This document shows, one piece after another, positions 6,495 through 12,964 of a stretch of DNA of 13,178 nucleotides. The stretch is taken from positions 1 to 13,178 of the forward strand of contig JBBRUG010000158.1 in assembly GCA_038247995.1 (NCBI GenBank), read 5' to 3'. The notes under the pieces were generated by a model. That model saw only the letters and a program-made list of their open reading frames with translations. It was not told the origin of the DNA and searched no databases. A program made the translations under genes and the position numbers. This stretch comes from JBBRUG01 sp038247995 (GTDB lineage Bacteria > Chloroflexota > Chloroflexia > Chloroflexales > Chloroflexaceae). How positions within the stretch are numbered: position 1 is the stretch's first letter; each line of letters opens with the position of its first letter.

Positions 6495-6522
6495 TGCCTC
6501 CTGCCTCCTGCCTCCTGCCTCC
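6495..6522. repeat. Heptamer array TGCCTCC x4 at the YdeI-like start
   Basis: Four exact 7-bp units plus a degenerate fifth lie directly upstream of the ATG at 6492. On the minus strand each unit reads GGAGGCA, so every copy contains a Shine-Dalgarno core; the nearest copy is correctly spaced. The array occupies most of the 52-bp gap after the DUF6624 gene. Confidence 0.8.
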
Positions 6523-6544
6523 TGCCTGCTACGCCCTACGCCCT

Positions 6545-7555
6545 CTACCCATGCGGCAGGCTGGCGGCGATGCGCGCAAGCTCCGGGGTGGGTAGGCGCC
6601 CACTGACGAGCCAGGCCGTGTCGGGGCCGGCGCGCACGATGATCATCGGTAGGCGTTCGCTGGAGACGGCGCTCCACGCCTGTTCGACCAGGGCAGCCGA
6701 CCGACCGGCGAAGTTCAGCGTCTGTAACGCCGGCGGATCGCCATCGGCGAGGTTCCATGCGGCGTACATTGTCTGCTGGGCGGGCAGTAACACGGTGATC
6801 CAGGTGGCGGCGAACGTGCCGTCGGCCTCTAGTGCGCAATAGCCTTCGCCAAGCTGGGCGATCGTTAGCCGAGTTGGTAGTTCTGTCGGGACAGGATGCG
6901 CCAGCGTTGGGTCGAGTTGTTCGGGCGCCGGCATGGCTTCGGGCATGTATACCGCTTCCTGCGGGTCGATGCCAACGAGGGCCACGCGCAGGCCGGGCTG
7001 ATCGAGCACGGCCAACACGCCGGGTGGATCGGCCGCGGCGGGCGCATCAGGTCGCTCACGCGCCGCGGCAGCCCGCTGCAACTGCGCATCGAGTTGGGCA
7101 TTCATCTGCTCAGTACGCGCTGCGGCCTCGGCCAGGGTCGGCACATCCCAGCGGGCGCGCTCGGCATCGGAGGTGGCCGGGTCGACGCTATGCAGCACCC
7201 ATTGCGCCCCGGCCAGCCGGTATTGGGTGCCGAACTTCTGCGGCAACCCCTGATGCATCAGCCAGCGGTCGTAGGTGGCGGCCGAGAGCCAGCGTGCCGG
7301 TGGGCCGTGGCCCAACTCAACTGCTTGCATAGCCAGTTCGTGAGCCTGCCAGTAATGTTCCAGGCGCGTACCGTGCTGAAAGATGAATGCCGCATGCAGG
7401 CAATCCGCGCCGGTACGGAGTTCGCCCGCCTGGAGCATAGCTTCGACCCGCGCCAGCCGCTCGGCATCGCGGGCCGGCAGATCAGGCGGCAGTTCGTCCT
7501 GGCGGTCGGCTTGATCGACCGTAAAGATCATGTGCAATTCGGGGTTGGATTCCAT
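6545..7555 (-). CDS. DUF6624-family protein with an unassigned C-terminal domain
   Basis: This 336-residue soluble protein has no signal peptide or membrane segment. Residues 9-120 carry the pattern I associate with DUF6624: VDQADRQD near the start, then RVEAMLQAGELRTGADCLHAA, FQHG (59-62), AHELAMQAVELG, ARWLSAATYDRWL and QKFGTQ (106-111). The conserved His and Asp/Arg residues hint at an enzymatic or binding pocket, but no activity is established to my knowledge. Residues 150-180 form an Ala/Pro-rich linker. Residues 180-336 form a separate domain (VALVGIDPQE, ITVLLPAQQT, IIVRAGPDTAWLV) that I do not recognise. The ATG at 7555 has only a weak ribosome site and lies inside a 31-bp direct repeat, so the start is moderately certain. 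It follows the VWA gene by 68 bp and may be co-transcribed with it. Confidence 0.72.
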   Translation of the reverse strand: MESNPELHMIFTVDQADRQDELPPDLPARDAERLARVEAMLQAGELRTGADCLHAAFIFQHGTRLEHYWQAHELAMQAVELGHGPPARWLSAATYDRWLMHQGLPQKFGTQYRLAGAQWVLHSVDPATSDAERARWDVPTLAEAAARTEQMNAQLDAQLQRAAAARERPDAPAAADPPGVLAVLDQPGLRVALVGIDPQEAVYMPEAMPAPEQLDPTLAHPVPTELPTRLTIAQLGEGYCALEADGTFAATWITVLLPAQQTMYAAWNLADGDPPALQTLNFAGRSAALVEQAWSAVSSERLPMIIVRAGPDTAWLVSGRLPTPELARIAASLPHG

Positions 7556-7611
7556 AGGTAGTCTCGTGGTTAGGCCGAGGCTCCATAAGTAGTCTTTTCG
7601 TTAGGCCGAAG
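7551..7611. repeat. 31-bp tandem duplication covering a start codon
   Basis: Segments beginning TCCATAGGTAGTCT (7551) and TCCATAAGTAGTCT (7582) are direct repeats of about 30 bp offset by 31 bp, both ending GTTAGGCCGA plus two purine-rich bases. On the minus strand each copy ends in an ATGGA. The copy at 7555 starts the DUF6624 gene; the upstream copy at 7586 opens a different frame because 31 is not a multiple of three. Confidence 0.75.
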
Positions 7612-7623
7612 CGCGCTTCGGCC
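7604..7623 (-). terminator. Perfect 20-bp palindrome directly after the VWA stop codon
   Basis: GGCCGAAGCGCGCTTCGGCC is fully self-complementary and begins on the minus strand at the base after the TAA stop (7626-7624). It is followed by TAACGAAAAG, not by a T tract, so it may act as a partial terminator or an mRNA stability hairpin between the VWA and DUF6624 genes. Confidence 0.55.
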
Positions 7624-8988
7624 TTACATGACCTCGTGCTCCCCGAGGCGTCGGGTGCCGTAGGTCAGTTCTTTTGCGCCTGCGCTGGTTGCCTGGCCGG
7701 TGGTGGCGAGATTCTGCGCTTCCTGGCTAGCGACCGCGGCGAGTTCGCTTTCGCCCAGGCTTTCGAGGCGGCGGGCGACGGTTGCCAGCAAGGCCGCCGC
7801 GCCGGTATAGTCGCCCGTTGCCGCCAGGGCAAAGGCGCGTTGTTGCAGACGCACAGCCCCGGCGCGACCGGCGGCCTGCAGGATCGCGGCGCCGGGTGGG
7901 ACAGCCTGTGGCGTGTAATGCGCAACCAGATCGGCCTGAACGGTGGCGCTGCCGGACGTGGCATTCACAGCGGCCAAGCGCACGAGCGCGCCGGTAGAGG
8001 GTGGTCGCGGCGGCGTTGGTGGGGCCAGGATTTCGAGCAGCAACTGGATCGGCGCGTGGCGCTCCAGATCGCCAAGATGCAGCGTTATTGTGCGCCCGGC
8101 CTGGGCGGGCAATTCGAGCGGCACGAGGCTTGGGCTGATCCGGGTGACGTGGCGAAGCTGGGCACTCTGCGGCAGGGTTATATTGAGCGTAAGCGCCTGC
8201 GCCGCAACCCCGCGGGCCGCATCGAGTTCGGCGGCGACGGCGGCGGGAATGCCCTCGGCATTGCGTACAACCACTGCCCGCCCGCCGGTGATGTCGGCGA
8301 GGCGGGTGAGCAGATCGGCCTGGAACTCACCACCGAGGCCAAGTGTGCTGATGCTGATACCCTGCTCGGCAGCAGTTTGGGCGAGGGTGATACATGCATC
8401 GCTATCGCGGGTGAAGCCGTCGGTGAGCAGGATCAGCCGAGTGACGGAGCTGGAACGGCGGGCGTTGGTCAGTTCAGCCAGGGCCAGGCGCATGCCGGCG
8501 GCCAGATCCGTCGCTTCGCCAAGGCGCAAACTCGCCAGGCGAGTAATGCCGGCCACGAGCCGTTCGCGCTGGAGGCCGCTGGTGGTCGGCACGAGGCTGA
8601 GCGCCTCTTCGGCACAGGCGATCAGGGCGAAGTGATCGGCCTGATCGAGCCGCTCGACAATACTATGCAAGGCGCGCGCCGTATGATCGAGCGCGCTGGG
8701 CGCGGCGGTGCGGATCTCGGCTGGAACGGCGCCTTCGAGTTGCCAGACCGGCACGCCATCGACGAGCACTTCTTGCACGCTGCCGCTGCGCACCAGTTCA
8801 CGGAACTGAGCCTCATTCACAATTGGGATGCGCATCGAACGGCTGGCATCGGCGACGATTGCCCAGCTCACCGGGGCAGCGCCGGCGCCGCTATCGGCGG
8901 CGATTGTCAGCAGGCTATAGCCGATCTGCGCTTCAGTTCGGGGCTGCAGCGTCAGTGGCGTGGGGTTGATGTTGAGGAGCAGGCTCAT
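7624..8988 (-). CDS. VWA-domain protein with TPR-like C-terminal helices
   Basis: The start is the ATG at 8988 (454 residues, MSLLLNINPT); an in-frame ATG at 9021 lies inside the preceding terminator hairpin and upstream of a TATAAT, so it is unlikely to be used. Residues ~40-260 form a von Willebrand factor A domain with a complete metal site: D47-A-S49-R-S51, T160 and D190 (LLTDG). Such domains bind protein ligands through a divalent metal. An insert of about 45 residues (53-97) sits between the first metal loop and the next helix. Residues 260-360 are beta-rich (LPQSAQL, TLHLGDLE), and residues 370-430 are helical and Ala-rich (QQRAFALAATGDYTGAAALL), resembling TPR-like repeats. There is no signal peptide or membrane anchor, so it probably acts in the cytoplasm. 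The binding partner is unknown. Confidence 0.88.
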   Translation of the reverse strand: MSLLLNINPTPLTLQPRTEAQIGYSLLTIAADSGAGAAPVSWAIVADASRSMRIPIVNEAQFRELVRSGSVQEVLVDGVPVWQLEGAVPAEIRTAAPSALDHTARALHSIVERLDQADHFALIACAEEALSLVPTTSGLQRERLVAGITRLASLRLGEATDLAAGMRLALAELTNARRSSSVTRLILLTDGFTRDSDACITLAQTAAEQGISISTLGLGGEFQADLLTRLADITGGRAVVVRNAEGIPAAVAAELDAARGVAAQALTLNITLPQSAQLRHVTRISPSLVPLELPAQAGRTITLHLGDLERHAPIQLLLEILAPPTPPRPPSTGALVRLAAVNATSGSATVQADLVAHYTPQAVPPGAAILQAAGRAGAVRLQQRAFALAATGDYTGAAALLATVARRLESLGESELAAVASQEAQNLATTGQATSAGAKELTYGTRRLGEHEVM

Positions 8989-8994
8989 AAGGGT

Positions 8995-9000
8995 ATTATA
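8995..9000 (-). promoter_or_regulatory. -10 element placing the VWA transcript start at its ATG
   Basis: The minus strand reads TATAAT, six bases, then ATG. With a usual -10 to start-site distance, transcription would begin at or within one or two bases of the ATG, giving a leaderless mRNA. No Shine-Dalgarno sequence occurs between. No good -35 is seen; that region overlaps the upstream gene's terminator hairpin. Confidence 0.6.
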
Positions 9001-9003
9001 CAA

Positions 9004-9036
9004 GACGAGGGCCGATGCCATGCACCGACCCTCGTC
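9004..9036 (-). terminator. Hairpin between the DUF4397 and VWA genes
   Basis: GACGAGGG (9004-9011) and CCCTCGTC (9029-9036) form an 8-bp stem, with further pairing of GATGC (9014-9018) to GCACC (9022-9026), including one G-U pair, around a 3-nt loop. It lies 27 nt beyond the DUF4397 stop codon. The minus strand continues TTGTATAAT rather than a clean T run, so part of the following sequence doubles as the VWA promoter. On the plus strand CGTTTTG follows, so it might also stop antisense transcription. Confidence 0.6.
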
Positions 9037-9063
9037 CGTTTTGAGCCGCCTATTCGCGTTGAA

Positions 9064-9783
9064 TTAGCGGACAGTCAACTTGCCGACGGCGTTCACAGAC
9101 TTGCTCATTGTGGTGTATTCAGGGATCTGATCGACGGTCGACTGCACCCAGAAGCCGCCCTCGCCGAATTCGCCGGTGGCGAAGACGCTGTAGATCCAGC
9201 CGCTCTCGAAGCGCAGTTCCGGCGTAGTAAAGACGACATCCGAACCGCCGGCGGGGGTTATGTCGAAGCGATACGTGCTGGCATCAACTTCACCATAAGC
9301 GGCATCGGTAAAGGCCAGGCCGCCAAAGATCGTTGTATCAGTGCCGGCCAATTTGACGTCTACGGCCGGAGCGTCGGGCGAGAGGTGATAGGCGTTTACG
9401 CGGGCGAGACCATCGGCAACCGGGCTAAGGTCGTCCTCATAGAGCAACGCCTCAATGTTTTCCAGTGTGTTGAGCACGACGAGCGTGCCGGTGAAACCAC
9501 CACTTATTTCCAGATCGGCGACAAGCACCGAATAGTCGGTGCCAAGACCAGCGGGCGAAATAGCAACCTGGTAGACGCCGTCGGCGAGCGGGAGATAACC
9601 ACTGGCAGTGAAGAAGGGTACATCGCCGGCGACAACTTCGCCATTGATAAAGACATCCACGGCCGGAGCATCGGGCGAGGCATGAACCACACTGATCAGG
9701 TTCGTCGCCTGGGCTGCCGTCGATTGCGGCGCCAGGATGACGAAGGCGAGCAGGACAATGAGTGCGAGCGCAATCCGTCGCAT
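9064..9783 (-). CDS. Exported DUF4397 (two-repeat) protein
   Basis: The start at 9783 gives 239 residues beginning with a classic signal peptide (MRR, a hydrophobic run, cleavage near STAAQA at 21-26). An upstream in-frame ATG at 9831 lies within a leader hairpin and would only add a non-signal extension. Two DUF4397 units follow, each opening with the signature SPDAPAVDV (residues 37-45 and 135-143): the first as VVHASPDAPAVDVFINGE, the second as AYHLSPDAPAVDVKLAGT. Later strands (YQVAISPAG, YRFDITPAG) also repeat. DUF4397 domains are beta-rich modules of secreted proteins with no established catalytic role; structural or binding functions in the envelope are likely. No membrane anchor or sorting motif follows, and the chain ends KLTVR. 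It appears to be singly transcribed, from the TATAAT at 9869-9874. Confidence 0.87.
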   Translation of the reverse strand: MRRIALALIVLLAFVILAPQSTAAQATNLISVVHASPDAPAVDVFINGEVVAGDVPFFTASGYLPLADGVYQVAISPAGLGTDYSVLVADLEISGGFTGTLVVLNTLENIEALLYEDDLSPVADGLARVNAYHLSPDAPAVDVKLAGTDTTIFGGLAFTDAAYGEVDASTYRFDITPAGGSDVVFTTPELRFESGWIYSVFATGEFGEGGFWVQSTVDQIPEYTTMSKSVNAVGKLTVR

Positions 9784-9819
9784 AGCCTTTGAACCCCCTA
9801 TGCATACACTGCTCACGAT

Positions 9820-9840
9820 TGCGTTTGCCATTCAAACGCA
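9820..9840 (-). promoter_or_regulatory. Leader hairpin of the DUF4397 gene
   Basis: TGCGTTTG (9820-9827) and CAAACGCA (9833-9840) form a perfect 8-bp stem with a 5-nt loop. It sits in the roughly 80-nt leader between the predicted transcription start (near 9862) and the ATG at 9783, and may influence mRNA stability or translation. Confidence 0.45.
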
Positions 9841-9868
9841 TGCGGCAGCTTTCGGTGGAGACGTGTTT

Positions 9869-9874
9869 ATTATA
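9869..9874 (-). promoter_or_regulatory. -10 element (TATAAT) for the DUF4397 gene
   Basis: The minus strand reads GTTGTATAATAAACACG. The hexamer is a perfect consensus and shares its TTGTATAATA context with the VWA promoter. A TTTACA lies 21 nt upstream, too far for a standard -35, so this half is uncertain. Confidence 0.55.
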
Positions 9875-9907
9875 CAACGCTCTATGTGCAGATTGTGTAA
9901 AGACAAC

Positions 9908-10891
9908 TCACACTTTCAGGCACGCTACCTCGCGCCCGTGCTTGGGTTCGAGGTGCGGATCAGTCTGGGCACAGGCGGCGTCGGCAATTGGGCAACGCGG
10001 GTGGAAGCGACAGCCAGGCGGGATGGCGGCCGGGTTAGGCGTTTCGCCTTGGAGCACGACGCCATTGCGGCGGCGGCGTGGATCGACACTCGGCACAGCA
10101 TTGAGTAATGCGCGGGTGTAGGGATGTTGCGGCGCGGCGACCAGCGCGGCGGCGGCGCCAATCTCGACGATCCGGCCCAGGTACATCACGGCGATCCGGT
10201 CGGCGAACAGCGCGGCAGTGGCAAGATCGTGGGTAATGAAGAGGATGCCGATCCCCCGGCGTTGGCGCAGGTCGTTGAGCAGGGCAAGAATCTCGGCGCG
10301 GATGGAAACATCAAGCATGCTCACTGGTTCGTCGGCGACGAGCAGGCGCGGCTCGCAGACGAGGGCCGAAGCGATGACGACACGTTGGCGCTGGCCGCCG
10401 GAGAGTTCGTGCGGGAAGCGTTCGGCATAGGCCGCCGCCGGGCGCAGCCCGACCTCCTCCAGGGCGGCGTGGGCGCGGGCGCGGCGTTCTGCCGGCGTGC
10501 CGATGCGATGGATCAGCAACGGCTCGGCCACAAGCTCGCCGACTTTCATGCGCGGGCTAAGCGACTCGTAGGGGTCCTGGAAGATCATCTGGGCGGCGCG
10601 GCGCAATGAACGGTCGCGGCGCAGTTCGGCGTGCAGTGGGCGGCCCTGGAAGTGTACAATGCCGCTCGTCGGCTCGACAAGGCCGAGTACGGTAAGCGCG
10701 GTGGTGGTTTTGCCGCAACCGCTTTCGCCCACCAGGGCCAATACTTCACCCTGATCCAGCGTGAAGCTGACCCCATCCACGGCGCGTACGGTGTGGCGGG
10801 GCGCATTGGTAAGTGTGCCGATCAGGCCACGCGGCACCGGGTAGTAGCGGGTCAGGTTTTCGACGGTGAGGAGGGGGAGGCTTTTATGCAT
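9908..10891 (-). CDS. dppF: Peptide-type ABC transporter ATPase (DppF/OppF family)
   Basis: This cytoplasmic ATPase, 327 residues, would power uptake through the DppC-type permease. It has Walker A GESGCGKT (55-62), Q-loop Q105 within QMIFQDPYESLSPRM (a DppF/OppF hallmark), signature LSGGQ (163-167), Walker B LLVADEP (183-189) and switch histidine H221. The C-terminal oligopeptide-transporter extension carries four cysteines (C294, C300, C307, C324). AAGGA lies 8 nt before the ATG. It follows the other ATPase gene by 152 bp rather than overlapping it, and the gap holds two hairpins, so its expression may be set separately. Its substrate cannot be told from sequence: dipeptides, oligopeptides, sugars or nickel are all known for this family. 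The symbol marks the subfamily only. Confidence 0.93.
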   Translation of the reverse strand: MHKSLPLLTVENLTRYYPVPRGLIGTLTNAPRHTVRAVDGVSFTLDQGEVLALVGESGCGKTTTALTVLGLVEPTSGIVHFQGRPLHAELRRDRSLRRAAQMIFQDPYESLSPRMKVGELVAEPLLIHRIGTPAERRARAHAALEEVGLRPAAAYAERFPHELSGGQRQRVVIASALVCEPRLLVADEPVSMLDVSIRAEILALLNDLRQRRGIGILFITHDLATAALFADRIAVMYLGRIVEIGAAAALVAAPQHPYTRALLNAVPSVDPRRRRNGVVLQGETPNPAAIPPGCRFHPRCPIADAACAQTDPHLEPKHGREVACLKV

Positions 10892-10907
10892 AGGCTATTC
10901 CTTTTGT

Positions 10908-10963
10908 GCGCGGGCGTTGAAGCGCCGCGCATTTCCGCTGGGACAACTGGCCGCTGAAGCGGC
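10908..10963. other. Hairpin pair in the dppF-dppD gap
   Basis: The 152-bp gap (10892-11043) has no open frame of its own that I can support. It contains GCGCGG (10908-10913) pairing with CCGCGC (10925-10930), and GCCGCT (10950-10955) pairing with AGCGGC (10958-10963). Such intercistronic hairpins can set the relative amount of two products by mRNA processing or attenuation. Neither is followed by a T tract. Confidence 0.4.
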
Positions 10964-11043
10964 AACCAGCAACCGACCATGAATAAGGGTGGCCATAGGT
11001 AAGGGCAGCGAGAAGCGGCGCGTGCTCCGTCCGGTGTCGGTGA

Positions 11044-11994
11044 TCACACCAGGTGGCATGCCGCCCGATGTTCCGCCCCGACGCTGCGCAGGGCCGGCGT
11101 TTCGCTGCGGCAGCGCTCGATGGCGACGGGGCAACGTGGGTGGAAGCGGCAGCCGCTGGGCAGGTCGTTGAGCCGCGGTGGTGTGCCGGGAATGCTGCTC
11201 GGCATGGCCTGGGCGCCGAGTTCGGGAAAGGCGGCCAATAATCCCTGGGTGTAGGGGTGGCGCGGCGCAGTGAAGACCTGTTCGACTGGCCCTTGCTCAG
11301 CCGCTTTTCCACCATACATCACCAGGGCGTGCTGGCAGCCCTGAGCTACGACGCCGAGATCGTGGGTGACGATGACCATAGCGAGGTCGAGTTCGCGGCG
11401 CAGCCGATCGAGCAGATCCATGATCTGGGCTTGCACAAGCACATCGAGCGCGGTGGTTGGTTCGTCGGCGACGAGCAGGCGCGGATTGCAGGCCAGGGCC
11501 ATGGCGATCATGGCCCGCTGGCGCATGCCGCCGGAGAACTGATGTGGGAACTGGCCGGCGCGCCAGGCCGGGATGCCGACCAGTTCAAGCAGTTCGCCCA
11601 CGCGGGTAGGGATGCGGGTTTGGGATTCGTTCAGATGGACCCGAATCGGTTCGCCGATCTGCTCGCCGATAGTACGCACTGGGTTGAGTGCGTTCATCGC
11701 GCCCTGAAAGACGACAGCGAGATCGCGCCAGCGGCGCGCCCGTAGCTCGGCAGAACTGAGATCAAGTAGATTGACGCCGTTAAAATGCACGGCACCCTGG
11801 ATCACCCGGCCGGCGGGCGGCAGCAGGCGCAGGAGGGCGAGCATGGCCGTCGTTTTGCCGCAGCCGCTCTCACCAACCACACCCAGCGCCGCGCCTTGCT
11901 CCAGACTGAAGCTCAGGTCTTCCACGGCAATTAGTTGTTCGCCGTCTTCGGTGGTGTAGGCGACGGTGAGGTTTTCGACTTCGAGGAGGGCCAC
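11044..11994 (-). CDS. dppD: Peptide-type ABC transporter ATPase (DppD/OppD family)
   Basis: The start is a GTG at 11994, two bases after the permease stop codon, with AAGGA six nt upstream; an ATG at 12123 would overlap the permease by about 125 bp and add an Arg-rich non-homologous stretch. The 316 residues begin ALLEVENLTVAY and show Walker A GESGCGKT (41-48), Q97 in VVFQGAMNALNPVRTI (typical of DppD/OppD), signature FSGGMRQR (153-160), Walker B LLVADEP (173-179) and H211. The C-terminal extension SGCRFHPRCP has cysteines at 282, 288 and 295, with C313 near the end. It is translationally coupled to the permease gene and pairs with the DppF-type subunit as the heterodimeric motor of a peptide/nickel-family importer on the cytoplasmic face of the membrane. 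Substrate unknown. Confidence 0.94.
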   Translation of the reverse strand: MALLEVENLTVAYTTEDGEQLIAVEDLSFSLEQGAALGVVGESGCGKTTAMLALLRLLPPAGRVIQGAVHFNGVNLLDLSSAELRARRWRDLAVVFQGAMNALNPVRTIGEQIGEPIRVHLNESQTRIPTRVGELLELVGIPAWRAGQFPHQFSGGMRQRAMIAMALACNPRLLVADEPTTALDVLVQAQIMDLLDRLRRELDLAMVIVTHDLGVVAQGCQHALVMYGGKAAEQGPVEQVFTAPRHPYTQGLLAAFPELGAQAMPSSIPGTPPRLNDLPSGCRFHPRCPVAIERCRSETPALRSVGAEHRAACHLV

Positions 11995-11996
11995 AG

Positions 11997-12914
11997 CTAG
12001 TCCTTCCCCATCAGGTGGTGGCTGCGTGCGCGCGGGTTGACGACTTCTTCGACGACGTAGCCGAGCAGCGTCCAGCCGAGTACAACCCAGATAATGCCGA
12101 AGCCGGGCGGCAGCAGCGCCCACCAGGCGCCCACCGACACGGCGCCGCGCCCGAAGGCGAAGTTGAGCATGGTGCCCCAGGAGATCAGGCTCGGGTCGCC
12201 CAGGCCGAGGAAGGCCAGGCCCGACTCGCTGAGGATGGCGATCGAGATCACCAGTGCGTTCTGGGCCAGGATGACCGGCAGCACGAGCGGTAGCACATGG
12301 CGGCGCAAGATGTAGCGTCGCGAAGCGCCGATAGCGCGGGCGCGCAGCACGAACTGACGTTCACGCAGCGAGAGCGTTTGGGCGTAGACGAGCCGGGCGG
12401 TGCCGGTCCAGCCGATCACGGCGATAGCGAAGATGATGTTCCAGATGCTCGGGCCGAGGATGGCGACCAGCACCACATAGAGCGGCAGATCGGGGATCAC
12501 CAGGAAGATGTCGGTGAGGCGCATGAGCAGCGCACCGATGCGCCCGCCGTAGAAACCGGCGACGAGGCCGATGGTGCCGCCGATGAACACGGTGATTGCC
12601 GAGGCGACGAAACCGACGAAGAGCGAGACGCGCGTGCCGTAGATCAGGGCGCTGAAAATATCTTTGCCGCCGTCGTCGGTGCCGAGCCAGTGTTCGGCGC
12701 TGGGCGGCGCGTAGATCGAGTCGATCGTAGCGCGCACCGGGGCATATGGGTCGTAGGGGGCGATCCAGGGCGCAAAAACGGCGGCGAAGATCGTGATGGA
12801 CAGCATCACTGCGCCCACCAGGCCGAGCGGGCTACGGCGCAGGCGCCGTCCGAGTTCGCGCCAGATGCCGATCTGCGGGGCGGTGGTCGTGGGTTGGTTG
12901 AGGAGTATGGTCAT
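11997..12914 (-). CDS. dppC: Peptide-type ABC transporter permease (DppC/OppC family)
   Basis: This inner-membrane protein has 305 residues. The N-terminal OppC-type segment (LGRRLRRSPLGLVGAVMLS) leads into membrane helix 1 (about 31-50), then the extracytoplasmic APYDPYAP and HWLGTDDGGKDIFSALIYGTR motifs typical of this subfamily. Further helices lie near 96-122, 136-154, 157-176, 207-232 and 264-288. The cytoplasmic coupling loop resembling the EAA motif is at 188-209 (VLRARAIGASRRYILRRHVLP). It would form the channel with a DppB-type partner, but no dppB gene lies upstream in the 264 bp available. The ATG at 12914 has no Shine-Dalgarno sequence: the minus strand directly before it is a pyrimidine-rich CATCCTT repeat, so translation initiation is odd. 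The ATPase gene follows after 2 bp. Confidence 0.94.
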   Translation of the reverse strand: MTILLNQPTTTAPQIGIWRELGRRLRRSPLGLVGAVMLSITIFAAVFAPWIAPYDPYAPVRATIDSIYAPPSAEHWLGTDDGGKDIFSALIYGTRVSLFVGFVASAITVFIGGTIGLVAGFYGGRIGALLMRLTDIFLVIPDLPLYVVLVAILGPSIWNIIFAIAVIGWTGTARLVYAQTLSLRERQFVLRARAIGASRRYILRRHVLPLVLPVILAQNALVISIAILSESGLAFLGLGDPSLISWGTMLNFAFGRGAVSVGAWWALLPPGFGIIWVVLGWTLLGYVVEEVVNPRARSHHLMGKD

Positions 12915-12916
12915 AA

Positions 12917-12951
12917 GAAGGATGAAGGATGAAGGATGAAGGATGAAGGAT
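12917..12951. repeat. Heptamer array GAAGGAT x5 abutting the dppC start
   Basis: Five exact 7-bp copies lie 2 bp upstream of the dppC start codon. On the coding (minus) strand they read ATCCTTC, so the array displaces any normal ribosome-binding site. Copy number may vary between strains. Confidence 0.85.
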
Positions 12952-12964
12952 GAACTTACCGTTC

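Noticed and set aside
7636..9792. 718-codon plus-strand open frame across the VWA and DUF4397 genes
   Set aside because: It spans two well-supported minus-strand genes and their intergenic hairpin, and its product shows no domain. High GC content leaves few stops in this frame.
11995..12123. ATG at 12123 as start of the DppD-type ATPase
   Set aside because: The extra residues are Arg-rich and come from the overlapping permease frame; the GTG at 11994 has AAGGA and typical operon spacing.
12297..12932. Plus-strand open frame opposite dppC
   Set aside because: The translation is Asp/Glu/Gly-rich with no family resemblance; it mirrors the membrane segments of the permease.
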